The notes: generated from the letters alone by a model not told the origin. Numbered from the stretch's first letter, positions 5,699 through 13,296 are shown. The stretch is 15,405 nucleotides of DNA from JANNAV01 sp031384695 (GCA_031384695.1 JANNAV010000239.1:1-15405), one strand, 5' to 3'. Program-made: numbers and translations.

Positions 5699-6453
5699 GC
5701 TCTGGCGGCGTGGTAGCCGGTGGTGAGGGCGGCCATCTGCGCCCGCCATGGGAAGGGGCCGTGGCTGAGCCGGGCGGCACCGAGGCTGGCGAGCGTGGCG
5801 CGGGGCGGTGCACTGGGGCTGATCAGCAGGTTCACTGGCAGGGTGTTGGCCGTGATCAGAGCGCCGATCAGGGCGGGGTCCGTCAGGCCGGGCGCGAAAA
5901 AGCCCGAAGCACCGGCGGCGGCGTAAGCCTGCGCACGCGCGATGGCCTCGGGCAGCAGGGCGGCGTGGTTTTCGACGGGGGATTTGAGGAACAGATCGGT
6001 GCGGGCGTTCACGAACAGCGGCACCGTCTGGCCTGCGGCCACAACGGCGGCGATGCGCGTGCATTGCGCGTCCACCGGATAAAGGCCGCTGCCGCCGATG
6101 ATCTGATCCTCGAAATTCACCCCGATGGCGCCGCACTCCAGCAGGCGGCGGGTGTTGGCGGTCAGGGTGGCCGCGTCGGTGGCATAGCCGCCCTCGAAAT
6201 CCACCGACAGCGGCACCGACACCGAGGCGATGATCCGCCCCACCACGAACAGCAGGGTCTCCAGCGGAATGACCTGCCCATCGGCATAACCCATCGCTGC
6301 GGCGAGCGGGTTGCTGCCGGTGGCAAGGGCAGGCGCGCCAGCGGCCTCGACGCAGCGGGCGCTGCCCGCATCCCAGATGTTGTAGATCACCAAGGGCGCG
6401 CCGGGGCGGTGCAATGATCTGAAAAGGTTGGCTTTATCGGATTGAGTGGGCAT
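5671..6453 (-). CDS. Isocitrate lyase/PEP mutase superfamily protein
   Basis: The 260-residue protein matches the compact ICL/PEPM TIM-barrel group, which acts on the C-C or P-C bond of alpha-oxyacids with Mg2+. Visible motifs are NIWDAGSAR (25-33), ALATGSNPLAAAMGY (42-56), the metal-binding VDFEGGY (84-90) and NFEDQ (113-117), followed by FVNARTD. The KKCGH-type lyase loop of true isocitrate lyase is absent, and the short length suggests the 2-methylisocitrate-lyase-like or oxaloacetate hydrolase-like branch; the substrate is not known. The start lies inside the end of ada (20-nt overlap), with AAAGG nine bases upstream in ada coding sequence, so the two are co-transcribed. The final residues are encoded by the 5662-5698 palindrome. 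Confidence 0.9.
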   Translation of the reverse strand: MPTQSDKANLFRSLHRPGAPLVIYNIWDAGSARCVEAAGAPALATGSNPLAAAMGYADGQVIPLETLLFVVGRIIASVSVPLSVDFEGGYATDAATLTANTRRLLECGAIGVNFEDQIIGGSGLYPVDAQCTRIAAVVAAGQTVPLFVNARTDLFLKSPVENHAALLPEAIARAQAYAAAGASGFFAPGLTDPALIGALITANTLPVNLLISPSAPPRATLASLGAARLSHGPFPWRAQMAALTTGYHAARADFPQSDPD

Positions 6454-7510
6454 CGGGCGCTACCTTTTCGGCCATCAGGGTTTCCAGAGCGATCAGTTTA
6501 TCCTTGCGCCAAAGCCCGCCGCCATAGCCGGTGAGCGCGCCATCGGCGCCGATCACCCGGTGGCAGGGGATCAGCAGGGCGATCTGGTTGGCACCGTTGG
6601 CCTGCGCCACCGCGCGCACCGCCTCGGGGCGGCCGATCAGGGCGGCAATCTGGCCATAGCTGCGGGTTTGGCCCACCGGAATTTCACGCAGGCAGGCCCA
6701 GACGCTGCGGGCGAATACGCTGCCATGCAGCATCAGCGGCACGTCGAACGCGGCGGAGTGGCCGGCGAAATAGGCGGCAAGCTGGGCCTCGGTCTGATCG
6801 GTGATGGCAGTGCGCCCCAGGCCGATGCCACCTTTCACCATCTGCGACAGCCTGCGCAGTTCAGCGCCCAAAGCGCGTCTGCCGGTGAATTCCAGCAGGT
6901 GCAGGGCGCGGGCATCGGTGACCGCGATCATGCCGCCAAGGGGCGTGTCGATCCAGTCGGCGGCAAGCAGGGCGGGCACCCCCATCTGCGCCGGTGGATG
7001 GCCAAGCAGCCGCGCGAAGGCCGCGCGAAAGCCGCTGGCCGAGGCAAATCCAGCGTCAAGCTGCGCGTCGATCACCTTGCCGCCACCGCGCAATGTCTGC
7101 GCCCCCGCCCTGAGGCGGGCCATCCGCGCCATATCGAGAAAGGTCATGCCGAACTGGCGTTTGAAGGCGCGGCGCAGGGTGGAGGGATCAAGGCCCGCCG
7201 CCAGCACATCCGCTTCGCACCAGCGGTGGCCGGGGTCGGCCTTCAGGGCGGCGATCAGGCGGGCATGTTCGGGGGCGACCTCGCCCAGCGGGCGGCAGCG
7301 CAGGCAGGCACGGAAACCGGCGTGCAGGCAGGCGGCGGGGCTGGCCATGAAAACGCAGTTCTGCCGTAGCGGTTTGCGGGCCGGACAGGTGAGGCGGCAA
7401 AAGATGCCGGTCGAGGTGACGCCAACAAAGACGCGACCCTCGTACCCTGCGTCGCGGGTCAGAAGGGCCTGGTAAAGTGTATCAGGATCGGGAAGGGCGA
7501 GGATTGTCAT
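6434..7510 (-). CDS. ada: Bifunctional DNA alkylation-repair protein / transcriptional activator Ada
   Basis: The 358-residue protein has the full Ada architecture. The N-terminal Ada domain carries FCRLTC and RACLRC, giving zinc cysteines 38, 42, 69 and 72 at the same positions as in E. coli Ada; Cys38 is the methyl-phosphotriester acceptor that turns Ada into an activator. An AraC-type helix-turn-helix follows (about 80-180). A C-terminal O6-alkylguanine methyltransferase domain has the active-site PCHRV with Cys316. It transfers methyl groups from damaged DNA to itself and should activate its own operon. No alkA or alkB is seen here; the co-transcribed gene is instead an ICL/PEPM-family enzyme. 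The start has no clear Shine-Dalgarno. I saw no convincing Ada box in the 175 nt upstream. Confidence 0.95.
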   Translation of the reverse strand: MTILALPDPDTLYQALLTRDAGYEGRVFVGVTSTGIFCRLTCPARKPLRQNCVFMASPAACLHAGFRACLRCRPLGEVAPEHARLIAALKADPGHRWCEADVLAAGLDPSTLRRAFKRQFGMTFLDMARMARLRAGAQTLRGGGKVIDAQLDAGFASASGFRAAFARLLGHPPAQMGVPALLAADWIDTPLGGMIAVTDARALHLLEFTGRRALGAELRRLSQMVKGGIGLGRTAITDQTEAQLAAYFAGHSAAFDVPLMLHGSVFARSVWACLREIPVGQTRSYGQIAALIGRPEAVRAVAQANGANQIALLIPCHRVIGADGALTGYGGGLWRKDKLIALETLMAEKVAPDAHSIR

Positions 7511-7685
7511 GCAGCGGTGATAGCCGATCTTTGCACCCTGCGTCGCCGGAAATCGGGCGTGGATTGCGAAAGGTGAGGCCCGGCGCCAAGCCGGTTTTCA
7601 CCGGGTGACGGCGGTGGCGCAAAACGCTGGGCAAATGGCCGGGACACTCCATATCCCGGGTGCGGGGTTTGTCAGGGGTCGGGCG

Positions 7686-9008
7686 GTGGCGGACAAGGAC
7701 TTGGACAAGACCGGTTTTGCGGTGCCGGTCAGCCGGGTTGCGCGACTGGCGCAGTTTGGCGGCATGGCCGGGGGCATCGCGGGCAGCATGCTGGCGGGTG
7801 GTTTGCGGCAGATGGTGCAGGGGCGGCGGCCTGATCTTGCGGGCCTGCTGATGACGCCCGCCAATGTGCTGCGCTTTACGCAAAGCCTGTCGCAGATGCG
7901 GGGGGCGGCGCTGAAGCTGGGGCAGATGTTGTCGATGGATACCGGTGTGGTGCTTGCGCCGGAACTGACGGCTATTCTGGCGACGCTGCGCGATGACGCA
8001 AAACCCATGCCGCCCAAACAGTTGCAGGCGGTGCTGAATGCTGAATGGGGCGCGGGGTGGATGCAGCGCTTTACCCGGTTTGACGTGCGCCCCTTCGCGG
8101 CGGCCTCGATCGGGCAGGTGCACCGCGCCACCTTGCCCGATGGCCGCGATCTGGCGATCAAGGTGCAATACCCCGGTGTGCGCGCCAGTATTGACAGCGA
8201 TATCAACAATCTGGCCAGCCTGATGCAGCTGCCCGGCCTGCTGCCGCGCGGCATGGATATTGCCCCGTTGCTGGCCGAGGCGCGGTATCAGTTGCACGGC
8301 GAGGCCGATTATCTGGCCGAGGCGCGGCATCTGGCGCATTTCGGACAGCTTTTGGGCGGATCGGCGGATTTCGTGGTGCCGCAGGTGCATGCCGATCTGA
8401 GCACGCCACAGGTTCTGGCGATGAGCTATATCGAAAGCCGGCCGCTGGAGGCGTTGACGGACGCGCCGCAAGCCCTGCGCGACCATGTGGCGGCGCAGTT
8501 GATCGAGCTTTGCCTGCGCGAGTTGTTCGTGTTTGGCGCGATGCAGACCGACCCGAACCTTGCCAATTACCGCTATGTTCCCGGCACGGGGCGCATCGTG
8601 CTGCTGGATTTCGGGGCGGTGCAGCCGGTTGCCCCCCCGCTTGCCGCCGATTTTCGCAGGCTGTTGCGCGCGGCACTGGACGGCGGGCGGGATGAGACGC
8701 GTGCCGCGATGGTGCAGATCGGCTATTTCAACAATGGGACGGCGGCGCAGCATCAGGATCAGGTCCAGGCGATGTTCGAGGTGGCGATGGCGCCGCTGCG
8801 CGCCGATGCGGTGTTCGATTTTGGCCAGAGCGATCTGTTGGTGCGGTTGCGGGATATGGGCGTGGTGATCGGACAGGACCGCGAGTTAAGCCACGTGCCG
8901 CCCGCAGCCACGCTGTTTTTGCACCGCAAGATCGGTGGCATGTATCTGCTGGCCACGCGGCTGGGCGCGCGGGTGGCATTGCGGCCCTTGGTCGAGCCTT
9001 ACCGGTGA
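7686..9008 (+). CDS. AarF/ABC1/UbiB-type atypical kinase
   Basis: The product belongs to the ABC1/UbiB kinase-like family, linked to ubiquinone synthesis and lipid metabolism, often as an ATPase. Numbered from the GTG at 7686 (440 residues), it shows the family-defining KxGQ motif (77-80, KLGQ), the Ala-rich nucleotide loop AAASIGQVHRA, the ATP lysine in AIKVQYPGV (Lys159), a catalytic-loop equivalent TDPNLANY (288-295) and DFG (308-310). The usual DPHPGN is changed to DPNLAN. The GTG at 7686 was preferred because AGGGG precedes it by seven bases and the protein then starts just before the typical VPVSRVARLA segment. A GTG at 7605 and an ATG at 7635 are in frame but lack ribosome sites. It is divergent from ada. 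Confidence 0.88.
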   Translation: MADKDLDKTGFAVPVSRVARLAQFGGMAGGIAGSMLAGGLRQMVQGRRPDLAGLLMTPANVLRFTQSLSQMRGAALKLGQMLSMDTGVVLAPELTAILATLRDDAKPMPPKQLQAVLNAEWGAGWMQRFTRFDVRPFAAASIGQVHRATLPDGRDLAIKVQYPGVRASIDSDINNLASLMQLPGLLPRGMDIAPLLAEARYQLHGEADYLAEARHLAHFGQLLGGSADFVVPQVHADLSTPQVLAMSYIESRPLEALTDAPQALRDHVAAQLIELCLRELFVFGAMQTDPNLANYRYVPGTGRIVLLDFGAVQPVAPPLAADFRRLLRAALDGGRDETRAAMVQIGYFNNGTAAQHQDQVQAMFEVAMAPLRADAVFDFGQSDLLVRLRDMGVVIGQDRELSHVPPAATLFLHRKIGGMYLLATRLGARVALRPLVEPYR

Positions 9009-9056
9009 TGGTGGCTTTGCCGTGTTGAAATCGCGCCGCATCGCGCCAGATGCTGC

Positions 9057-9115
9057 GCGAGGTTGCAAATCGGGGGGCGAAGATTGAAATCGGAGGCGAA
9101 GGTTGAAATCGGGGG
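9057..9115 (+). repeat. 19-20-bp tandem repeat before the photolyase-like gene
   Basis: Three near-copies start at 9057, 9077 and 9096 with consensus GCGAAGGTTGAAATCGGGG; the motif TTGAAATCG also occurs once more near 9025. Each copy ends in a purine-rich G run, and the last G run lies 7 nt before a GTG (9123) in the frame of the downstream gene. Confidence 0.65.
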
Positions 9116-9131
9116 TTACGCCGTGGCAGAA

Positions 9132-10337
9132 ATGATTGCCACCCGCGCCCGCGGGCTGGCGCTGATGCAGGCGTTTGCGCCGCGGATGGGGCGGCGCTAT
9201 GCCAATGGGCGCAACACCGATCATGGGCCGGGCGGGCATGGCGCGGTGTCGATGCTGTCGCCCTATCTGCGGCGGCGTTTGGTAAGCGAGGCCGAAGTGG
9301 TGGCGCAGGCTTTGGCGGCGCATGGCGAGGCGGAGGCCGAAAAGTTCGTGCAAGAGGTGGTGTGGCGCGGCTATTTCAAAGGCTGGCTGGAGCGGCGGCC
9401 ACAGGTCTGGGCCAGTTATCTGCACGGGTTGGAGGCGGATCTGGCGGTGCTGGACATCGACCGCCGTCTGCGCCGCCGGGTGGAAAGCGCCGAGGCGGGG
9501 CAGACCGGGCTGGCCTGTTTTGACGCATGGGCGCAGGAGTTGGTGGCGACCGGCTATCTGCACAACCACGCGCGGATGTGGTTCGCCTCGATCTGGATTT
9601 TCACCTTTGGGCTGCCGTGGCGCATCGGGGCGGATTTCTTTTTCCGCCATCTGCTGGACGGTGATCCGGCGTCGAACACGCTGGGGTGGCGCTGGGTGGC
9701 GGGGTTGCACACGCGGGGCAAGCCCTACAAGGCGCAGGCGTGGAACATCGCCAAGTTCACCGCCAACCGGTTTGCGCCGCGCGATCTTGATCTGGCGGAT
9801 GATGTGGAGGGTCTGGATGCGGAAGAGCCGGAAGGCCTGCCGGATGTGCTGCCATTGCGGGCGGTGAAGGCACCAAACCCCGGTCAACCGACGGCGCTGT
9901 TGCTGACCGAGGAGGATTGCCGGGTGGAGGATTTTGGGCTGGAGGTGCTGCAGATCCGTGCGGCTGCCACGTTGCACGCAAGCCATCTGCGGTCTGCCCG
10001 CCCGGTTGCCGATCATGTGGCGCGGTTCGAGGCGGCGGCACTTGCCGATGCGGCGGCGCGCGCCCGCGTTCCTGCGCTGGCGATGCGGGCCGGTGTGCCG
10101 GGCGATCTGGCCGCATGGGCGGCAAAGTCCGGCGCGACCCAGATTGCCACCGCCTATGTGCCCGAAGGGCCGCTGCGCGATTGGCTGCGCGCGGCGGAAC
10201 CGGCGCTGGTGGCACAGGGCATCAGCCTTTGCGAGTGGCGGCGCGACTGGGACAGCGCAATCTGGCCGCATGCCACCGCCGGGTTCTTCAAGGTCAGGCA
10301 GCAGATACCGCGCATTCTGCAAGAGGTGATGGCATGA
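9132..10337 (+). CDS. Photolyase/cryptochrome-related FAD-binding protein, FAD domain first
   Basis: Counting from the ATG at 9132 the protein has 401 residues. Residues 1-230 are a photolyase C-terminal FAD-binding domain: RNTDHGPGGHGAVSMLSPYLR (27-47), FVQEVVWRGYFKGWLE, HNHARMW (144-150), LLDGDPASN (174-182) and GWRW (185-188). Residues about 254-401 look alpha/beta-like, beginning LLLTEEDCRVEDFGL, reminiscent of the WFRRDLRLxDNPAL start of ordinary photolyases, and ending WRRDWDSAIWPHATAGFF. The canonical N-terminal antenna domain is missing, so domain order seems swapped. It should bind FAD and act in photorepair or light sensing. The frame extends to a TTG at 9063 through the tandem repeat; GTG 9123 is an alternative start. 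It overlaps the DUF2805 gene by ATGA. Confidence 0.85.
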   Translation: MIATRARGLALMQAFAPRMGRRYANGRNTDHGPGGHGAVSMLSPYLRRRLVSEAEVVAQALAAHGEAEAEKFVQEVVWRGYFKGWLERRPQVWASYLHGLEADLAVLDIDRRLRRRVESAEAGQTGLACFDAWAQELVATGYLHNHARMWFASIWIFTFGLPWRIGADFFFRHLLDGDPASNTLGWRWVAGLHTRGKPYKAQAWNIAKFTANRFAPRDLDLADDVEGLDAEEPEGLPDVLPLRAVKAPNPGQPTALLLTEEDCRVEDFGLEVLQIRAAATLHASHLRSARPVADHVARFEAAALADAAARARVPALAMRAGVPGDLAAWAAKSGATQIATAYVPEGPLRDWLRAAEPALVAQGISLCEWRRDWDSAIWPHATAGFFKVRQQIPRILQEVMA

Positions 10338-10600
10338 CCGCCGGGGGCGATCTTGCTCAAAGGCCGCGCGCGAAAGCCCACAAACCGATGCCGGATCAGC
10401 CCGCCGATGCCGCAATCCTGAGCGAGATCGTCGAGATGGCGCTGAGCGATCACGTCAGCTTTGAGCAGATCCGCGCGCAGCACGGGCTTGGCCCGGATCA
10501 GGTCCGGGTGTTGATGCGCGCCCGCTTGAAGCCCGGCAGCTACCGCGCGTGGCGCAAGCGGCTGCGGGCGTTTGCTGACCGGCGCGCGGTTTACAAATAG
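10334..10600 (+). CDS. DUF2805 / TIGR03643 family small protein
   Basis: The 88-residue basic protein carries the DUF2805 pattern: ILSEIVEMALSDHVSFEQI, a helix-turn-helix-like stretch HGLGPDQVRVLMRARLKP, then SYRAWRKRL. Function is not established for the family; the sequence looks like a small DNA-binding or adaptor protein. From memory such genes are often found beside photolyase/cryptochrome genes, which fits here. Its ATG overlaps the stop of the photolyase-like gene in an ATGA, implying co-translation. The first 20 or so residues are not conserved in appearance. It was missed as a separate short gene because a longer frame from 9917 runs into it; that upstream part is out of frame with the photolyase-like gene and is not coding. 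Confidence 0.85.
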   Translation: MTAGGDLAQRPRAKAHKPMPDQPADAAILSEIVEMALSDHVSFEQIRAQHGLGPDQVRVLMRARLKPGSYRAWRKRLRAFADRRAVYK

Positions 10601-10645
10601 GCCCGGGGCGTGTCGGGGCGCCGGCGCGGGATGCGCGTTGATGGT

Positions 10646-10663
10646 CCCAAAAGCGGCTTTGGG
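10646..10663. terminator. Short hairpin between convergent genes
   Basis: CCCAAA (10646-10651) and TTTGGG (10658-10663) pair around a 6-nt loop, 46 nt after the DUF2805 stop. It is weak on its own, with no T run. Confidence 0.3.
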
Positions 10664-10688
10664 GAATATCCGCCCCGAACCGGTCTGG

Positions 10689-10709
10689 AAACTCTCTGGG
10701 AGAGAGTTT
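10689..10709. terminator. Perfect 9-bp hairpin with GGG loop, bidirectional stop candidate
   Basis: AAACTCTCT (10689-10697) and AGAGAGTTT (10701-10709) flank GGG. It sits between the convergent DUF2805 and photolyase genes, and the arms themselves provide AAA/TTT ends on both strands, so it could stop transcription from either side. Confidence 0.5.
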
Positions 10710-10726
10710 GCCCGGTTTGTTGGCGA

Positions 10727-10743
10727 TAAGGCAAACCGCCTTA
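10727..10743 (-). terminator. Hairpin containing the photolyase stop codon
   Basis: On the minus strand TAAGGC-GGTTT-GCCTTA forms a 6-bp stem with a 5-nt loop, and its first three bases are the TAA stop of the photolyase gene. The sequence resembles the left flank of the palindrome at 3353 (TTAAAGCGGTTTGCCTT at 3344-3360). Confidence 0.35.
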
Positions 10744-12243
10744 AAGATCAAAGCTGAGTTGCGCGCTGGCCGGGCCGGGCCGCTTGCGGTCATTGGGCAA
10801 CCGCCGGTCGGCACGGCTGGCGTGGCGGGTGACGATGCGGGCGGCCTCGTCGGCGAAACCGGGGGTGCGGCGGGCGGACCAGATGGTATCGCGGGCAGCG
10901 CGGGCGGCGGCGGCGATGTCGATGACCGGTTCGGGATAGCGGTGGCCCAGCAGGCGCGCGGCATCGGGCCATTTCCACGGCTCTTGCAGGAAAGCGTCGG
11001 GCACGGGGGCAAGTTCGGGCAGCCAGCGGCGGGTGAACGCGCCGGTGGGATCCTGATCCAGCCCCTGTTTCACCGGGTTATAGATGCGCGGCGTGTTGAT
11101 GCCGGTGGCGCCGGATTGCATCTGTATCTGCGGCCAATGAATGCCCGGTTCGTAATCGGTGAACATGCGGGCCAGATGCGCACCGCTGAGCCGCCAGTCA
11201 AGCCAAAGGTGATACGAGGCGAAGGAGGTGACCATGGCACGCATCCGGAAGTTCAGCCAGCCGGTGGCGGCAAGGTAGCGCAGGCAGGCATCCACAAAAG
11301 GCAGCCCGGTTTCGCCTGCGGCCCAGGCCGCAAGCAGGGTGGCATCGCACAGGCGGGGGCGGGTGGCTTCGGCGCCGGGATGCAGCGCGCGAAGTTCGAT
11401 GGCGGGCTGATCCTCCAGCTTCTGGATGAAGTGATCGCGCCACGCCACGCGCGACTGAAAGCTGGAAAGCGCCCCGCCCCAGCGCCCGCCCGGACGCGCG
11501 CTTTGCCGGGCGGTGGTGGCTTGTGCCACCTCGCGGATGGTCAGGGTGCCCAGCGCCAGATGCGGCGACAGGCGGGAGCAGGCGCGCTCGCCCGTCAGCG
11601 GCGAGGCCATTGCGGCGCGGTAAGGTTCGCCCCGATGGGTTAGAAAGCTGTCCAGCAGCGCCAGCCCCTGCACCCGCCCGCCGGTCTGGCGGTGCGGGCA
11701 GCGGTCATAGGCCAGTTTCAGCGCGCGGGCGGTGGCAACCTGTCCCTGCTCAACACCGGGGACAGCGCGCAGTTGCGGTGGCGGCAGCACCGGAGCCTGC
11801 GCAAAGGCGTCACGCGCACGGGCCCAGCCGTCGCGGCTGCGCAAGCGCCGGATCACGCCGGATTGCGGCAACTCGCGCCATTCCACGCCGGCGCTGCGCG
11901 CCCATTCGGCAACCCGCCGGTCGCGGCCATAGGTCCACAGATTGCCGGTTTCCTCGTGGCTGACGATGCAGCCGATGTTGTGCTGGCGGCAAAGCCCGGT
12001 CAGCACCGCCACCGCCTCGCCCGTGCGCAGGGCCAGCGGTGCGCCGATGCTGGCAAGATCGTCGGCCAGCCCGGTCAGGCATTCGGCGGTGAAATCCCAT
12101 TGCCGGGCCGAGGTGTCGGGCAGGGCCCAATATTCGGGCTCGACGATGTACAAAGGCAGAACCGGACCAATCCCGGCCGCCAGGGTCAGCGCGGGGTGGT
12201 CGGAGATGCGCAGATCGCGCTTGAACCAGACAAGAACATTCAT
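10741..12243 (-). CDS. Cryptochrome/deoxyribodipyrimidine photo-lyase family protein
   Basis: The 500-residue protein has the normal photolyase order. It starts MNVLVWFKRDLRISDHPAL (alpha/beta antenna domain, about 1-130), followed by the FAD-binding helical domain with ERACSRLSPHLALGTL, the GWLNFRMR segment (Asn331) and FTDYEPGIHW through GINTPRIYNPVKQ near 360-390. Such enzymes use reduced FAD and blue light to split pyrimidine dimers in DNA, or serve as cryptochrome light sensors; the sequence alone does not separate these. The length is typical. The FASYHLWLDWR stretch places it in a bacterial group often annotated just as FAD-binding domain protein. meaB lies 81 nt upstream on the same strand. 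It converges on the other photolyase-like gene. Confidence 0.92.
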   Translation of the reverse strand: MNVLVWFKRDLRISDHPALTLAAGIGPVLPLYIVEPEYWALPDTSARQWDFTAECLTGLADDLASIGAPLALRTGEAVAVLTGLCRQHNIGCIVSHEETGNLWTYGRDRRVAEWARSAGVEWRELPQSGVIRRLRSRDGWARARDAFAQAPVLPPPQLRAVPGVEQGQVATARALKLAYDRCPHRQTGGRVQGLALLDSFLTHRGEPYRAAMASPLTGERACSRLSPHLALGTLTIREVAQATTARQSARPGGRWGGALSSFQSRVAWRDHFIQKLEDQPAIELRALHPGAEATRPRLCDATLLAAWAAGETGLPFVDACLRYLAATGWLNFRMRAMVTSFASYHLWLDWRLSGAHLARMFTDYEPGIHWPQIQMQSGATGINTPRIYNPVKQGLDQDPTGAFTRRWLPELAPVPDAFLQEPWKWPDAARLLGHRYPEPVIDIAAAARAARDTIWSARRTPGFADEAARIVTRHASRADRRLPNDRKRPGPASAQLSFDL

Positions 12244-12324
12244 GGAACAAGTCTTACCAAGCCGGGGGGATTCGTAAAGGGGGCTTTGTGGCTTTGTGTG
12301 GCTGTGGCAGGCGGCATGCCTGCC

Positions 12325-13296
12325 CTATCGCCCAAGCCGCGCCAGCATTTCGGCGGCGGCGGCTTCGGGCGTGATCTCGCCTGCGCTGACCCGGTGGCCC
12401 AGCCTTTCGACCACGCCTTTGGCGGGCTCTTGCTGCAGTACCGCCAGCAGGCCACGGCGCAACTCCTCTTCAAACCAGTGCCGCGCCTGCGACGCGCGCC
12501 GCTGCGCCCAATGGCCCTGCGCCTGCCGCCATTCGGCCAAGCCCCGCATTTCGGCCCAGGCCTGCGCCAGACCTTCGGCCGCAAGCGCCGAGACGCAGGC
12601 GGCTTTGGGAAAGCCGTCGGGGTCTTGCGGGCGCTTGCGCAACAGGTGCAGGGCCCCGGCGTAATCGGCGCAGGTGCGCAGGGCGGCGGGCCGCAGATCG
12701 CCGTCGGCCTTGTTCACGAGGATCAGATCGGCCATCTCCATGATGCCGCGCTTGACCCCCTGCAATTCGTCGCCCCCCGCAGGCGCCAACAGCAGCACGA
12801 AGATATCGCACAGCTGCGCCACCACGGTTTCCGATTGCCCGACGCCGACGGTTTCGATCAGCACCACGTCGAACCCCGCAGCCTCGCACAGCGCCACCGC
12901 CTCGCGCGACCGGCGGGCCACGCCGCCCAACTGGGTCTGGCTGGGCGAGGGGCGGATAAAGGCGCGGGGATCACGCGACAGCCGCTCCATCCGGGTTTTA
13001 TCCCCCAGGATAGAGCCGCCGGAGCGCACTGATGAGGGGTCCACCGCCAGCACTGCCACCCGCAGGCCAAGCCCCGTCAGCATCAGCCCAAAGCTCTCGA
13101 TGAAGGTGGATTTGCCGACGCCGGGGGTGCCTGACAGCCCGATCCTGAGGGCCTGCCGGCCCGTGCCGAGGGTGGCGAGCAACGCCAGCGCCTGGGTGCG
13201 GTGATCGGCGCGGGTGCTTTCCACCAAAGTGATGGCGCGCGCAAGGGCCCGCCTGTCGGCGTGGCGCAGCGCATCGGCAAGGCTGGCAATATCCAT
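12325..13296 (-). CDS. meaB: Methylmalonyl-CoA mutase-associated GTPase MeaB
   Basis: The 323-residue cytoplasmic G3E-type GTPase is the chaperone that loads and protects adenosylcobalamin in methylmalonyl-CoA mutase. Features: P-loop GTPGVGKST (56-64), AVDPSSVRSGGSILGDKTRM (84-103), ETVGVGQSE (148-156) and the guanine-specificity NKAD (195-198). The length is typical of MeaB/ArgK. The ATG at 13296 has GAGGAG about five bases upstream and is right for the family; the longer open frame to 13560 gives non-homologous sequence opposite hrpB. In this lineage MeaB would support the ethylmalonyl-CoA or propionyl-CoA route, but the mutase gene is not in the window. The photolyase gene follows it by 81 nt and could share its transcript. 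Confidence 0.95.
   Translation of the reverse strand: MDIASLADALRHADRRALARAITLVESTRADHRTQALALLATLGTGRQALRIGLSGTPGVGKSTFIESFGLMLTGLGLRVAVLAVDPSSVRSGGSILGDKTRMERLSRDPRAFIRPSPSQTQLGGVARRSREAVALCEAAGFDVVLIETVGVGQSETVVAQLCDIFVLLLAPAGGDELQGVKRGIMEMADLILVNKADGDLRPAALRTCADYAGALHLLRKRPQDPDGFPKAACVSALAAEGLAQAWAEMRGLAEWRQAQGHWAQRRASQARHWFEEELRRGLLAVLQQEPAKGVVERLGHRVSAGEITPEAAAAEMLARLGR

Noticed and set aside
7511..7604. Ada-box-like sequences (TTTCGCAA, GTGCAAAG) upstream of ada.
   Set aside because: They do not match the known Ada-box pattern well enough to call.
7482..8753. Minus-strand open frame of 423 codons opposite the ABC1 kinase gene.
   Set aside because: Composition is His/Arg/Gln-rich without any motif, and the plus strand has the KxGQ and DFG motifs.
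8886..10415. Long minus-strand open frame of 509 codons opposite the photolyase-like gene.
   Set aside because: Arg/Pro/His-rich shadow; the plus strand carries recognisable FAD-domain motifs.
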